DNA of 64,000 nucleotides, taken from assembly GCF_029846175.1 (NCBI RefSeq), contig NZ_JARWAC010000025.1:1-64000 (forward strand), read 5' to 3'. This stretch comes from Sphaerisporangium sp. TRM90804 (GTDB taxonomy: Bacteria > Actinomycetota > Actinomycetes > Streptosporangiales > Streptosporangiaceae). Of the stretch, positions 15,478-23,481 are shown piece after piece. The position numbers and the translations under genes were made by a program. Positions within the stretch are counted from its first letter, which is position 1. Each line of letters opens with the position of its first letter. The notes beneath the pieces are model-generated. The model did no database searches, was not told where the DNA came from, and saw only the letters and a program-made list of their open reading frames with translations.

Positions 15478-15561
15478 TGTGACCTATGTCACACACTCAC
15501 GCCGAAACTCATCTAGACGAGTAGACGTTTAGAGGTTAGATTCAACTCGACAGTTCGAGTT
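15478..15561 (+). promoter_or_regulatory. operator cluster upstream of the transfer-replication operon
   Basis: Three inverted repeats occur in 84 bp: TGTGAC-CTAT-GTCACA (15478-15493), operator O3 ACTCATCTAGACGAGT (15507-15522) and AACTCGA-CAGT-TCGAGTT (15544-15561). O3 matches O1/O2 in the form ACTCnTCTAGAnGAGT and, like O2, is followed by AGACG. The cluster precedes the gene at 15587 and so probably sets expression of the whole traB-rep-xis-int operon. Confidence 0.65.
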
Positions 15562-15586
15562 GGCAACAGAACGACAGGAGAACGAC

Positions 15587-16006
15587 GTGGGTATACGTGG
15601 TGCGATCCCGATCGGCTTTGAGCATGTGTTCCCGTACGGGTGCTACATGGTCGGGGAGGTGGAGCAGGTCAGGGACTTCGCGGCGTCGTCGGCCGGTAAG
15701 CCGGTGTTCGCGCGGGACAAGGCGACGGGGGAGTTCGTGTGGCAGGTCACGGTGATCGACTGTGACCCCGAGGCGCGAGAGAAGACGGTCAAGGTCAAGG
15801 TGAGCGCCCCGGTTCAGCCGGTGCCGCCGGCTCCCCTTCAGGGGTTGCCGTTCATCCCGGTGGAGTTCGACGGCATGACCGTCACCCCGTGGGTCAACAA
15901 CGAGCGGCAGGCGTTCTCCTTCCGGGCGCGGGAGATGCGCGCTCCCCGGACCGGTGCCGGTCCGGCCAAGGTCGCGGTGAGCGTGAGCGGTAAGGACGCG
16001 GCCTGA
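15587..16006 (+). CDS. conserved AICE protein (139 aa), first gene of the transfer-replication operon
   Basis: A 139-residue protein from GTG 15587, with AGGAG seven bases upstream. It starts VGIRGAIPIGFEHVFPYGCY. Proteins of this kind lie directly upstream of the traB-like gene in many Streptomyces AICEs. They have a beta-rich core (FARDKATGEFVWQVTVIDCD) followed by PFIPVEFDGMTVTPWVN. No catalytic motif is evident; a role in plasmid replication or transfer is inferred from position only. Its stop overlaps the next ATG (TGATG). Confidence 0.6.
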   Translation: MGIRGAIPIGFEHVFPYGCYMVGEVEQVRDFAASSAGKPVFARDKATGEFVWQVTVIDCDPEAREKTVKVKVSAPVQPVPPAPLQGLPFIPVEFDGMTVTPWVNNERQAFSFRAREMRAPRTGAGPAKVAVSVSGKDAA

Positions 16007-16287
16007 TGGGCGGCCGGGTCAACGGGTCCTGGCAGAGCACGGCGTTACATGTGGACGGGCGGGGGCGGGTGGCGTGTCTGGCCTACCCGCACCGCACGCC
16101 GATCCTGGAGGTCGCGGCGGGCAACGCGGTCATCAAGGTGACGTTGCATGCCAACCGGGTGGACTACGCCTCGGTGATGTTCGCCCGGGAGATGGCCGAT
16201 CAGGCCGGCGCCTTCGCCGCTGAGGTCGAGCGGCTGTATCTGGTTCAGGTCCGGCAGGAGTCCAAGCGGAAGGAAGGCGTGGCATGA
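16006..16287 (+). CDS. AICE hypothetical protein (93 aa)
   Basis: A 93-residue protein starting MGGRVNGSWQSTALHVDG. It shows beta-strand propensity in the first half and an amphipathic helix at the C-terminus (FAREMADQAGAFAAEVERLY). Start and stop overlap both neighbours (TGATG and ATGA), so it is translationally coupled within the operon. It and the following gene share the pattern strand-rich head, then a FAR(E/D) helix near the C-terminus, and may be distant paralogues. No function is known to me. Confidence 0.6.
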   Translation: MGGRVNGSWQSTALHVDGRGRVACLAYPHRTPILEVAAGNAVIKVTLHANRVDYASVMFAREMADQAGAFAAEVERLYLVQVRQESKRKEGVA

Positions 16288-16625
16288 GCGGCGGCTACAG
16301 CTACACGACGATCAGCATGCGGCCGGGCCGGTCACCTGTGGTCGATGTGTCCGTCTACCCCGACGAGCACGCGCGGGTCCAGTACTACCCCGCCACCGAC
16401 GGCCCGCTTGCGTTCCTGTCGGTGGACCACGGCGACGCCAAAGTGAACATCGGCACGACCAAGCACACCACGGTCACCGACGCGCACGTGCGCTTCGCCC
16501 GCGACCTGTTCGAGGCCGCTGCCCGGTTCCTGGCCGACTGTGAACGGCTGCGTGACGAGCACGTCGGCGACTCCGGCGACACCGGTACCGGTACTGGTCA
16601 GGCGACGCCCGGCAAGGCGGCCTGA
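16284..16625 (+). CDS. AICE hypothetical protein (113 aa)
   Basis: A 113-residue protein starting MSGGYSYTTISMRPGRSPVV. It has the same layout as its upstream neighbour: short beta strands, then the helix VRFARDLFEAAARFLADCE, and a Gly/Thr-rich tail. The ATG overlaps the previous stop. A strong hairpin (16635-16668) follows before traB, so translation and transcription of traB may be set separately. Confidence 0.6.
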   Translation: MSGGYSYTTISMRPGRSPVVDVSVYPDEHARVQYYPATDGPLAFLSVDHGDAKVNIGTTKHTTVTDAHVRFARDLFEAAARFLADCERLRDEHVGDSGDTGTGTGQATPGKAA

Positions 16626-16634
16626 TCGTTTAGC

Positions 16635-16668
16635 GGGGCCGCTGGAAGCGGCAACTTCCGGCGGCCCC
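16635..16668 (+). terminator. hairpin upstream of traB (terminator or attenuator)
   Basis: GGGGCCGC / GCGGCCCC encloses a second stem GGAAG / CTTCC with a CGGCAA loop, giving about 13 paired bases. It lies 47 bp before the traB start. It may attenuate transcription into the transfer genes; there is no U-tract. Confidence 0.5.
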
Positions 16669-16715
16669 CCGGTTCTCTCCCTGCGACTCAACTCACCTGA
16701 AGAGGTGTTCAGTTT

Positions 16716-18140
16716 ATGCTGCGCAAACTCCCCGGCGACTACACCCGCGACATCGTCTCCACCGCCCCCAGCTCCCTCGTCTTTCGCCCCGTCGTCGTCA
16801 ACACCCCGGCCATCTTCACCCTCGCCGCGATGCTGCTGAGGGCCGTCGTAGCCCTGGCCCGTACGCTGTGGCGGCACCCTGTCGCCTGCCCAGCCGTCGC
16901 CATCCCGGCGGCACTGTGCTGGCTGTATGGTTGGCATCTCGCCCTGATCGCCGTCGTCTCGGTCACCACGGGGTTGGCCGGGTGGTGGCTGGCTCATCCG
17001 GTCTCGTTCAAGCCGTGGGTGGGGCTGCGGTTGTACGCCTGGTGGCGGTGGATGAGCAACTACCGCCGGCACTGGCAACCCGTCATGGTCGTCTCCGGGC
17101 TGGCCAAGCACGTGGGCGGCCGGGAGTACCTACCCCGGCTGCTCAAGGTCACCTGCACCCCCACCGCCGACGTAGTGCGCCTGAAGATGCTCTCCGGTCA
17201 GGCGGCCGAGGAATGGCAGGACAGGGCCGGCAACCTCGCCCACGGGTTCGCCGCTCCCGAGTGTCGGGTCAAGGTCGACAAGCCCGGCCGGATCACGCTG
17301 GTTCTGCCGCGCCGTGACCTGCTGGCCACCCCGATACCCGCGCTGCCGATCCCCGGCGACGTGCAGGCCTCTGCGGTACCGATCGGGCATCACGAGGACG
17401 GGACCCTCTACCGGCTCAAGCTGCACGGCACACACGTCCTGGTCGCCGGGGCGACCGGGGCCGGAAAAGGCTCGTGGCTGTGGTCGGCCATTCGCGGCCT
17501 GCTGCCGGCCGTGCTCGCCGGGCTGGCCCAGATCTGGGCGCTGGACCCCAAGCTCATGGAGCTGTCCTACGGACGCGCCTTGTTCGGCGACCACTACGCC
17601 GCAGACCCCGCCGCCTGCGCCGACCTTCTCGAAGCCGCGGTGAAGGTCATGCAGGAGCGGGCCGCACGGTTCGCCGGCGTGCAACGCAACCACGTGCCCA
17701 CCGTCGAGGACCCGTTCGTGCTGGTCATCGTGGATGAGGTGGCGTTCCTCACCGCCTACCAGACCGACCGCAAACTCAAGGAACGCATCAGTGCCGCTCT
17801 GGCCACTCTCACCACGCAAGGCCGCGCGGTCGGTGTCGGGGTGATGGCGGCACTCCAAGACCCCCGCAAAGAGATCCTGTCCATCCGCAACCTGTTCCCC
17901 GACAAGATCGCTCTACGGCTCGATGAGCCCTCGCAGGTGGATCTCGTCCTCGGCGACGGGGCACGCGACCGGGGCGCCCTGGCCGATCACATCTCCTCCA
18001 CCCCCGCCCTGGGCGCCGGCGTCGGATACGTCCGCCTCGAAGCCTGCCCCGAACCGGTCCGCGTCCGCGCGGCGTTCGTCTCCGATGCCGATATCCGCGC
18101 GATGGTCGCGGACTTCGCCAAGGCCGGTGAGAGGCGATGA
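16716..18140 (+). CDS. FtsK/SpoIIIE-type conjugative DNA translocase (TraB/TraSA-like)
   Basis: A 474-residue transfer protein of the AICE. Actinobacterial TraB-type hexameric ATPases move double-stranded DNA between hyphae without relaxase nicking. Two hydrophobic segments lie around residues 30-85 and anchor the protein in the membrane. The FtsK ATPase domain has Walker A GATGAGKGSW near residue 250 and Walker B VLVIVDEVAFL near residue 337. It is shorter than FtsK because the long linker is missing. Its stop overlaps the next ATG (ATGA). It lies upstream of rep-xis-int as in pSAM2. Confidence 0.88.
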   Translation: MLRKLPGDYTRDIVSTAPSSLVFRPVVVNTPAIFTLAAMLLRAVVALARTLWRHPVACPAVAIPAALCWLYGWHLALIAVVSVTTGLAGWWLAHPVSFKPWVGLRLYAWWRWMSNYRRHWQPVMVVSGLAKHVGGREYLPRLLKVTCTPTADVVRLKMLSGQAAEEWQDRAGNLAHGFAAPECRVKVDKPGRITLVLPRRDLLATPIPALPIPGDVQASAVPIGHHEDGTLYRLKLHGTHVLVAGATGAGKGSWLWSAIRGLLPAVLAGLAQIWALDPKLMELSYGRALFGDHYAADPAACADLLEAAVKVMQERAARFAGVQRNHVPTVEDPFVLVIVDEVAFLTAYQTDRKLKERISAALATLTTQGRAVGVGVMAALQDPRKEILSIRNLFPDKIALRLDEPSQVDLVLGDGARDRGALADHISSTPALGAGVGYVRLEACPEPVRVRAAFVSDADIRAMVADFAKAGERR

Positions 18141-18286
18141 CGCTGGCGCACATCCTGGACGGCCTGCGCTGCGCCTGCTGCGGGGGCCTCAACGTGCTGT
18201 GGCTGGATGCCGTCCGGGGGCTGGTGGAGTGCCGCCAGTGCGGTGAGCGGGCTGGCTGCCTGGTCGACTGTGGTGAGGCCGCGTGA
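18137..18286 (+). CDS. small zinc-ribbon protein (49 aa)
   Basis: A 49-residue protein starting MTLAHILDGLRCACCGGLNV, with CACC and CRQC pairs about 22 residues apart, a compact zinc-ribbon layout. Both ends overlap neighbours by four bases: ATGA with traB and GTGA with rep. This strongly supports translation despite the small size. Its place between traB and rep suggests an accessory role in replication or transfer; nothing more can be stated. Confidence 0.65.
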   Translation: MTLAHILDGLRCACCGGLNVLWLDAVRGLVECRQCGERAGCLVDCGEAA

Positions 18287-19965
18287 CCAACCCCGGTGAA
18301 CGCGCCATCCCGCGCGCTGTCCGCCAGTCCATGCCGGTGGCCCTGGACGTCATCGAGGAGGTGGCCAAGCAGCACGGCGTGTGCATCCGTCCGGTGCCGC
18401 TCCGGCGGACCGAGGTCATGACGGGCCGGGTCGAGTTCGTGAACATCCCGTGCGGCGCCACCTTGGAGACCAGGTGCGAACCGTGCGCCAAGCGGGCCGT
18501 GCAGCTCCGCAAGGCGCAATGCCGGGAGGGCTGGCACCTGGAGGCCGAACCGGTCACCGAGCCGGCGGAACCGACCGAACGCCAACTCTGGCTCATCGAG
18601 GAACGTGCCGACGCTCACGTGCTGCGAGAGCTGGCCGAGGAGACCGGCGGGGACGTGGCCGTGTGGGATGAGGTGGTCACGACCCTGGAGGATGAGTTGG
18701 CCACCTCCGGTGTCCGGGGGAGTGTGCTGCCCGGCTCGGGCAAGCCCAAGCGGTCGCGCTCGACGCGTCGCCGGCAGGACGCCCCGGACCTGCCCAAGCG
18801 GCAACGGGAGAACCGCACGGTCGGACGCACCTTCACCGCGCCAGACGGCGCCGTGTACCGGCCCTCGCTGTTCATCACCCTGACCTGCGACAGCTACGGC
18901 AAGGTCCGCTCGGACGGCACCCCGGTCGACCCCTCGACGTATGACTACGTCCGGGCCGCCAGGGATGCGATCCACTTCCCCAAGCTGGTGGACCGGTTCG
19001 TGCAGAACCTTCGCCGCGTCGCCGGGTATGACGTTCAGTACTTCGCCACCGTCGAACCCCAACGCCGCCTGGCACCACACCTGCACATGGCCGTCCGCGG
19101 CACCATGCCACGGGCCGAGGTCAAGGCCGTCGCCGCGGCGACGTATCACCAAGTCTGGTGGCCACCGTGTGACCAAGTCCGCTTCGAGGGCGAGCACCTT
19201 CCGGTCTGGGTCACCGACGAGCACACCGCCGATCGCATCGACGGGCAGGCCGGCGACTACCTCGACCCCGCAACGGGCGAAGTGCTGCCGACCTGGGAAC
19301 AGGCGCTCGACCAACTCGACACCGACCAGGAGGCCGAACCCCTGCACGTGGTGCGCCTGGGCCAACAGGTCGACGTCAAAGGCGTACTCGCCGGATCGCC
19401 CGACGCGGACAAGGGCCTGCACTACCTGTCCAAGTACCTCACCAAGTCCTTGTCCCAATGCCACGAGATCAATAGCACTGCCGTCCGGGCGCATGTGGAA
19501 CGGCTGATGAACGTGCTCCGCTACGAACCGTGCGCACCCACCTGCCCCAACTGGTTGCGCTACGGCGTGCAACCCAAGGGCGCCAAGTCGGGGATGCGTC
19601 CGGGTGGGTGCCGGGGCAAGGCACACAAGCCCGAACACCTCGGTTACGCCGGCCGCCGCGTCCTGGTCTCGCGCAAGTGGTCCGGCAAGACCCTCACCGA
19701 ACACAAGCAGGACCGGCGGGCCTGGGTGCTGGAACAGCTCGGCGTTTCGGCAACCGAAGACGAGACGCCACCCGTCGACCCGCACCGCTACCTGTGGCGC
19801 GTCGCCGCCCCGTCGGACCGCGACGTGCCACCCCTGGCCGAGCGACTCCTCAAAGAGATCGCCAATCGCCAACGCTGGCGCACCGCACTCAGACAAGCCC
19901 AAGCCAGAGCAGATGGGCGCCCCAACGAGGAATCACCAGCGATCAGATTGAGGAGGGCGGCATGA
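18283..19965 (+). CDS. RepSA-like HUH replication initiator
   Basis: A 560-residue replication initiator of the RepSA type, which drives rolling-circle replication of AICEs after excision. The N-terminal region carries cysteines of a zinc finger (CEPCAKRAVQLRKAQC). The metal-binding HUH motif is H266-L-H268 in RLAPHLHMAVRG. The candidate nucleophile tyrosines are Y381 and Y385 in GLHYLSKYLTKS. The start is GTG 18283, overlapping the zinc-ribbon stop. The double-strand origin of such elements usually lies in or near this gene; I did not identify it. Confidence 0.85.
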   Translation: MTNPGERAIPRAVRQSMPVALDVIEEVAKQHGVCIRPVPLRRTEVMTGRVEFVNIPCGATLETRCEPCAKRAVQLRKAQCREGWHLEAEPVTEPAEPTERQLWLIEERADAHVLRELAEETGGDVAVWDEVVTTLEDELATSGVRGSVLPGSGKPKRSRSTRRRQDAPDLPKRQRENRTVGRTFTAPDGAVYRPSLFITLTCDSYGKVRSDGTPVDPSTYDYVRAARDAIHFPKLVDRFVQNLRRVAGYDVQYFATVEPQRRLAPHLHMAVRGTMPRAEVKAVAAATYHQVWWPPCDQVRFEGEHLPVWVTDEHTADRIDGQAGDYLDPATGEVLPTWEQALDQLDTDQEAEPLHVVRLGQQVDVKGVLAGSPDADKGLHYLSKYLTKSLSQCHEINSTAVRAHVERLMNVLRYEPCAPTCPNWLRYGVQPKGAKSGMRPGGCRGKAHKPEHLGYAGRRVLVSRKWSGKTLTEHKQDRRAWVLEQLGVSATEDETPPVDPHRYLWRVAAPSDRDVPPLAERLLKEIANRQRWRTALRQAQARADGRPNEESPAIRLRRAA

Positions 19966-20150
19966 CTACAGGAGACCGGCTTCTTTTCACTCCGGCCGAT
20001 GCGAGCGAAATGCTCGGGCTCGGCAAGACGAAGGTCTATGAACTGATGGCATCAGGCGAGCTGCACTCGGTCAAGATCGGCCGGTGCCGGCGCATTCCCG
20101 CCAGGGCGCTGTACGCGTTTCTTTCGGCAATCGAGCAGGAGGCGGCGTGA
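19962..20150 (+). CDS. xis: excisionase (Xis, HTH_17/MerR-like)
   Basis: A 62-residue winged-helix DNA-binding protein starting MTTGDRLLFTPADASEMLGL. The helix-turn-helix GLGKTKVYELMASGELHSVK followed by IGRCRRIPARAL is typical of AICE excisionases, which bind near att and turn the integrase toward excision. It overlaps rep by four bases (ATGA) and int by four bases (GTGA), the standard rep-xis-int order. Confidence 0.88.
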   Translation: MTTGDRLLFTPADASEMLGLGKTKVYELMASGELHSVKIGRCRRIPARALYAFLSAIEQEAA

Positions 20151-21283
20151 GCGGGCGTCGGCGGTCACAGGGCGAAGGCTCGGTGTTCAAGCGCAAGGAT
20201 GGGCTCTGGTCCGGCGCCGTAGATCTGGGCTGGGTGAACGGTAAGAGGATTCGCAAGACGGTCTACGGGAAGACCGAGAAAGAAGTTCTCGGCAAGCTCG
20301 CCGAACTGAAGGATGCCCAGCGTAAGGGGCAGAACCTGGCCGCTCGGCCTCGGAAGTTCGCCGAGTGGCTAGATGAGTGGATCGAGATGAAGAAGCGGCA
20401 GGGCACTCGTCCCCTCACACTTCGCGGGTATCGGCAGCTCATTCACGATCACGTGAAGCCGGCCCTTGGGCGAAAGCAGCTCGACAAACTCACCCCCACA
20501 GATGTCCGACGGCTGATCGAGGCGAAAGCAGAGTCCGGTCTTTCGGCAGCGACGGTCAAGCAGGTTCACGGGTTGATCCGCAATGCTCTGGCCGATGCGG
20601 AACGCGAGGAATTGATACACCGCAACGTGGCGAAGCTCGTCAAGCCTCCGTCCGTCAAGCGTGACGAAGCCAGAGTGCTGACGATCGAAGAGGCCAAGAG
20701 CCTTATCAACACGATCAAGGGCGACCGGCTCGAAGCTTTCTGGATCTGCGCTCTGACTCTCGGCCTGCGGCGCGGGGAACTCCTCGGGCTTCGATGGGAG
20801 GACATCGATTTCGGCAAGGGGCTTCTAGCGGTGCGCCAGAGCCTTCAGCGGGCGGACGGGTCACTTCAGCTCGTTGACCCCAAGACCAGCCGGTCACGTC
20901 GCGCCGTACCTGTCCCTGAGCCGACCCTGGCCGCTCTGCGGAAGCACAAGCGAGAGCAGGCCGCCGAACAACTCGCCGCGGGGGAGAGGTGGAAGAGCAG
21001 CGGGCTTGTGTTCGCCTCCACCATCGGCACGCCGATCGAACCGGGGAACCTGAGCACCAGGTGGCGGAAGACCAGGGCCAAGGCTGGCCTCGACTGGCTG
21101 CGGCTGCACGACCTTCGACACGCCTGCGCCTCGTTCCTGATCGCCTGCGGGGCCTCTCCCCGAACGGTGATGAAGACGCTCGGACACAGTCAGATCGGGC
21201 TGACGATGAACACCTACGCTCACGTCCTGCCCGGGATCGAGCGGGAGGCCGTCGATGCGGTCGCCAAGAAGCTTTTCGGATGA
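20147..21283 (+). CDS. int: tyrosine integrase of the AICE
   Basis: A 378-residue tyrosine recombinase that integrates and, with Xis, excises the element at the tRNA-Lys site. It has an N-terminal AP2-like arm-binding region (SVFKRKDGLWSGAVDLG), a SAM-like core-binding domain (about 65-150), and a catalytic domain with Arg in LGLRRGELLGLRW, HDLRH near residue 320, and LGHSQIGLTMNTYAHV with nucleophile Tyr near residue 356. The GTG at 20147 overlaps the xis stop; a longer start would overlap xis much further. Its stop is 108 bp from the right att. Confidence 0.92.
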   Translation: MSGRRRSQGEGSVFKRKDGLWSGAVDLGWVNGKRIRKTVYGKTEKEVLGKLAELKDAQRKGQNLAARPRKFAEWLDEWIEMKKRQGTRPLTLRGYRQLIHDHVKPALGRKQLDKLTPTDVRRLIEAKAESGLSAATVKQVHGLIRNALADAEREELIHRNVAKLVKPPSVKRDEARVLTIEEAKSLINTIKGDRLEAFWICALTLGLRRGELLGLRWEDIDFGKGLLAVRQSLQRADGSLQLVDPKTSRSRRAVPVPEPTLAALRKHKREQAAEQLAAGERWKSSGLVFASTIGTPIEPGNLSTRWRKTRAKAGLDWLRLHDLRHACASFLIACGASPRTVMKTLGHSQIGLTMNTYAHVLPGIEREAVDAVAKKLFG

Positions 21284-21297
21284 GCGCCAGAAGCGCA

Positions 21298-21352
21298 AGG
21301 GCCGGGCTCCCAAGACGGGGTCCGGCCCTGTTGGCTGTAGAGGATGGCTGTA
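21298..21352 (+). terminator. int terminator and right-end TGGCTGTA repeats
   Basis: AGGGCCGG / CCGGCCCT (21298-21329) forms a terminator-like hairpin just after int. It is followed by two direct TGGCTGTA words (21332 and 21345), matching the words found inside the left end at 10093-10118. These are candidate arm-type sites for the integrase. Confidence 0.6.
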
Positions 21353-21391
21353 GTGCGGGCCGAAGCAAGGCCCAACACGCCTGTTTTCGCT

Positions 21392-21435
21392 GGTGGGCCG
21401 CCAGGGACTCGAACCCTGAACCTACGGATTAAAAG
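21392..21435 (-). repeat. right att repeat of the AICE and left att of the next element
   Basis: Forty-four bases matching 9962-10005 with one mismatch (C at 21408). They again represent the tRNA-Lys(TTT) 3' half from anticodon loop to acceptor end on the minus strand. The tRNA 5' half is absent here too. The right flank therefore begins another element that uses the same site, and not the original chromosome. Confidence 0.88.
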
Positions 21436-21593
21436 AGCATTGGGAAACGTGCCGGACGGTGACGGATAATGTCACAGTTCGGAGTGTCAGCAGGTAGGCG
21501 CACTTTCATCGGGCCGGAGAGTGCCGCTTTCGTCGGGCTGAACCGGGACCGCATGTTCCTTCCGGTCCCCCATCGGTCTCCCATGGGCCCCCG

Positions 21594-21836
21594 TTACTTC
21601 GGCTTCTTGCCGCCGCCGCGGGGTGCCGGCGCGATGTCGTTGTCCCGGGCGATCTTCCGGACGTACGCGTCCGTGAAGGGCGAGTGCGCCACGACATCGG
21701 TCGGGCGCTTGCCTGCTTTCAGTGCGGCGACCACGTCTTTGGCGACCGCCTGGCGGGACTCCTCGTGCGCTGCCTCGGTCTCGCGGTACCGAGCGGTGCT
21801 CTCGTCTAGAGCGTCGAGTGGATCTTTCTTCGCCAT
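21594..21836 (-). CDS. small HTH-like protein (80 aa)
   Basis: An 80-residue charged protein starting MAKKDPLDALDESTARYRE. A long helix (residues 8-42) is followed by a helix-turn-helix-like segment (DVVAHSPFTDAYVRKIARDN) and a basic tail ending GGGKKPK. This resembles small Spd-type or regulatory HTH proteins of actinobacterial plasmids. It diverges from the 21990 operon across a spacer with TTGCGATT repeats, so it may be the repressor of that transfer-like operon. Confidence 0.6.
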   Translation of the reverse strand: MAKKDPLDALDESTARYRETEAAHEESRQAVAKDVVAALKAGKRPTDVVAHSPFTDAYVRKIARDNDIAPAPRGGGKKPK

Positions 21837-21848
21837 GCCCAACACGGT

Positions 21849-21947
21849 ATCGCAAACCTCTTGCGATTCCCATAGGCGGTTAGCTAAGGTAATCGCAACA
21901 GAGAAGCGATTCCCTGAAACGATTGACGGCCCCGGCGAAGCGATTCC
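21849..21947. promoter_or_regulatory. GCGATT repeat cluster in divergent promoter
   Basis: TTGCGATT (21861) and AATCGCAA (21891) form a perfect 8-bp inverted repeat. Further copies are ATCGCAA (21849), AAGCGATTCCC (21904), ACGATT (21919) and AAGCGATTCC (21938). Five to six copies in 100 bp between divergent genes suggest a cooperative operator for the 80-aa HTH-like protein. Confidence 0.55.
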
Positions 21948-21989
21948 AGCGCGACGCCAGGGCCTTGCACAGGAAGTGAGTCCTGCACC

Positions 21990-22661
21990 ATGACCCAGCG
22001 TACGGGCGTCAACGCCGACGCCGCCATCGACGAAGCGTTCAGCTTCAACTCCGCCGACCAGCCCTACTGGCAGACCTCGCCGTGCCCCCGGTGGTGCGTC
22101 ACCCCGCACTACGACTCCGACCCGCTCGACGACCGCAGCCACGCCGGTCTCAACACGGGCGTGGCCCTCACCCTGGCGGATCCCGCCAAGTTCGGCCCTC
22201 ACGGGACGGAGCCGTTCTACCGCTACCGCGCCCCGACCCTGACGGGGTCGCTGCTTCAGCACCTCCGCGAGATCGAGCCCGTCGTGGAACTGCTCGACGA
22301 ACGGGACGAGTACAACGCCAAGCTCACGCTGGACGAGGCGGTCACGTTCGCGGGCAGCCTGCTTGTCCTGGTCGCCGAGGGGCGTAACCCCACTGTTGGT
22401 CTTCCGGCGCCCGGGGGGGCCGCCGGACACCAGAAGCGGTCCGGACACCAGGAGTGGTGTCGCGACCCGCACGGCGCCCATGACGACGGCGTGTGTCACG
22501 CTCCCGAACTTTCGATCGACGCCGGGCGCATCGGCCTGACCTACAACCCGCAGGAGGGTGCCCGCGTGCACTTCGAGCGCGAGTCCCACAACGGCATGAC
22601 CCCCGTGGAGGCCGAGCAGTTGGCCTTCCAGCTTCTCGCTTACGCCCGCTGGGCGGACTAG
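21990..22661 (+). CDS. DUF6907-like protein with two WC/H motifs (223 aa)
   Basis: A 223-residue cytoplasmic protein. It carries CPRWCVTPHYDSDPLDDR near residue 32 and a second, related block HQEWCRDPHGAHDDGVCH near residue 150. The first block resembles the actinobacterial DUF6907 family, which pairs CPxWC with downstream histidines and may bind metal; the second looks like a diverged duplicate. It is the first gene of the plus-strand transfer-like operon, and a strong hairpin follows the stop. Family assignment is by memory of the motif and is tentative; function is unknown. Confidence 0.6.
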   Translation: MTQRTGVNADAAIDEAFSFNSADQPYWQTSPCPRWCVTPHYDSDPLDDRSHAGLNTGVALTLADPAKFGPHGTEPFYRYRAPTLTGSLLQHLREIEPVVELLDERDEYNAKLTLDEAVTFAGSLLVLVAEGRNPTVGLPAPGGAAGHQKRSGHQEWCRDPHGAHDDGVCHAPELSIDAGRIGLTYNPQEGARVHFERESHNGMTPVEAEQLAFQLLAYARWAD

Positions 22662-22667
22662 CTCAGC

Positions 22668-22703
22668 GACCCCGGGCCGGTGCGTCAACACCGGCCCGGG
22701 GTC
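22668..22703 (+). terminator. 15-bp hairpin after the 223-aa gene
   Basis: GACCCCGGGCCGGTG and CACCGGCCCGGGGTC form a perfect 15-bp stem with a 6-nt loop, seven bases after the stop. It may be a terminator or an RNA-stability element within the operon. Confidence 0.7.
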
Positions 22704-22738
22704 TGAACCCAACCCTGCCAACACAGGAGATGGATCTG

Positions 22739-23209
22739 ATGGATCACCCTAGGGACAACACGTCCCCGGCGTCATGCCCCATCGAGTGGTGCCGGAAAGT
22801 TCACATCGCCCCCGCGCCCGAGCAGGCGCACTGGCGCGATCTGGGGACCTTCGGCACTCTCGACACCGCGATGATCGGCCTGTCGCTCGTCCAGTTCGGA
22901 GACGGCCCGACTCTCGTCCGCATGTTCGTGGACACCGCCGGCCCGCTGAACACGCCGGTGCACGAGAAGGTCGACTTCTCCCTGCACTTCGCTTTCGTGC
23001 TGGGTCACGCGCTCGCGGGTCTGCCGCTCGGTGAGGCCAGCGACTTCATTACGACCATGACCGAGGTGTCGGTGCTCGTCGGTGAGCGAGAGCCGAGCGT
23101 CGACCCGTTGGACGGGCCGATGATCGTGTCTTCCGACCCGCCGCGCCCCTCGGCGCTGGATGTCGAGGCCGGGGCGTCGACCCACCACGACGAGGAGGCC
23201 GGCCGATGA
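22739..23209 (+). CDS. DUF6907-like protein (156 aa)
   Basis: A 156-residue protein starting MDHPRDNTSPASCPIEWCRK. CPIEWCRKVH repeats the CPxWC..H theme of the upstream gene, so both likely belong to one family. The ATG at 22739 is 9 bases from AGGAG; the alternative ATG 22730 directly abuts that site. The acidic C-terminus ends in a His/Glu-rich tail (STHHDEEAG). It overlaps the lipoprotein gene by four bases (ATGA). Confidence 0.6.
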   Translation: MDHPRDNTSPASCPIEWCRKVHIAPAPEQAHWRDLGTFGTLDTAMIGLSLVQFGDGPTLVRMFVDTAGPLNTPVHEKVDFSLHFAFVLGHALAGLPLGEASDFITTMTEVSVLVGEREPSVDPLDGPMIVSSDPPRPSALDVEAGASTHHDEEAGR

Positions 23210-23481
23210 CGCGCCGATGGCTCCCGGCCCTGCTGGTTCTGCTGGGTCTGCTCCTGCCGCTCACCGCGTGCGAGCAGAGCACGACGTCTTACCGGAACGT
23301 CGAATCCGGCGCGGTTGTGGGGCGGCGCTCCTGCACCTCCTGCTGGTGGCGCTACGAGATCACCATCGCGAGGAGCGGGGTCCGCACCCCGATCAAGGTG
23401 TCGTCGACCACCTGGGCCAGGTGCCCGGTCGGCGCGCAGTACCCGCGGTGCAGGAGCCTGCGGGCGGGGGGTGCCTCATGA
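23206..23481 (+). CDS. small lipoprotein (91 aa)
   Basis: A 91-residue protein with a hydrophobic signal (RRWLPALLVLLGLLLPLTAC) ending in the lipobox LTA-C at residue 22, so it is probably lipid-anchored outside the membrane. The mature part has a CxxC (SCTSC) and two more cysteines. It overlaps both neighbours by four bases. A surface lipoprotein in a transfer operon could act in mating-pair contact or exclusion, which is inference from context. Confidence 0.65.
   Translation: MTRRWLPALLVLLGLLLPLTACEQSTTSYRNVESGAVVGRRSCTSCWWRYEITIARSGVRTPIKVSSTTWARCPVGAQYPRCRSLRAGGAS

Noticed and set aside
17809-19902. Long minus-strand open frame opposite traB and rep
   Set aside because: It mirrors two well-supported genes in the other direction and shows no family signature or coupling.
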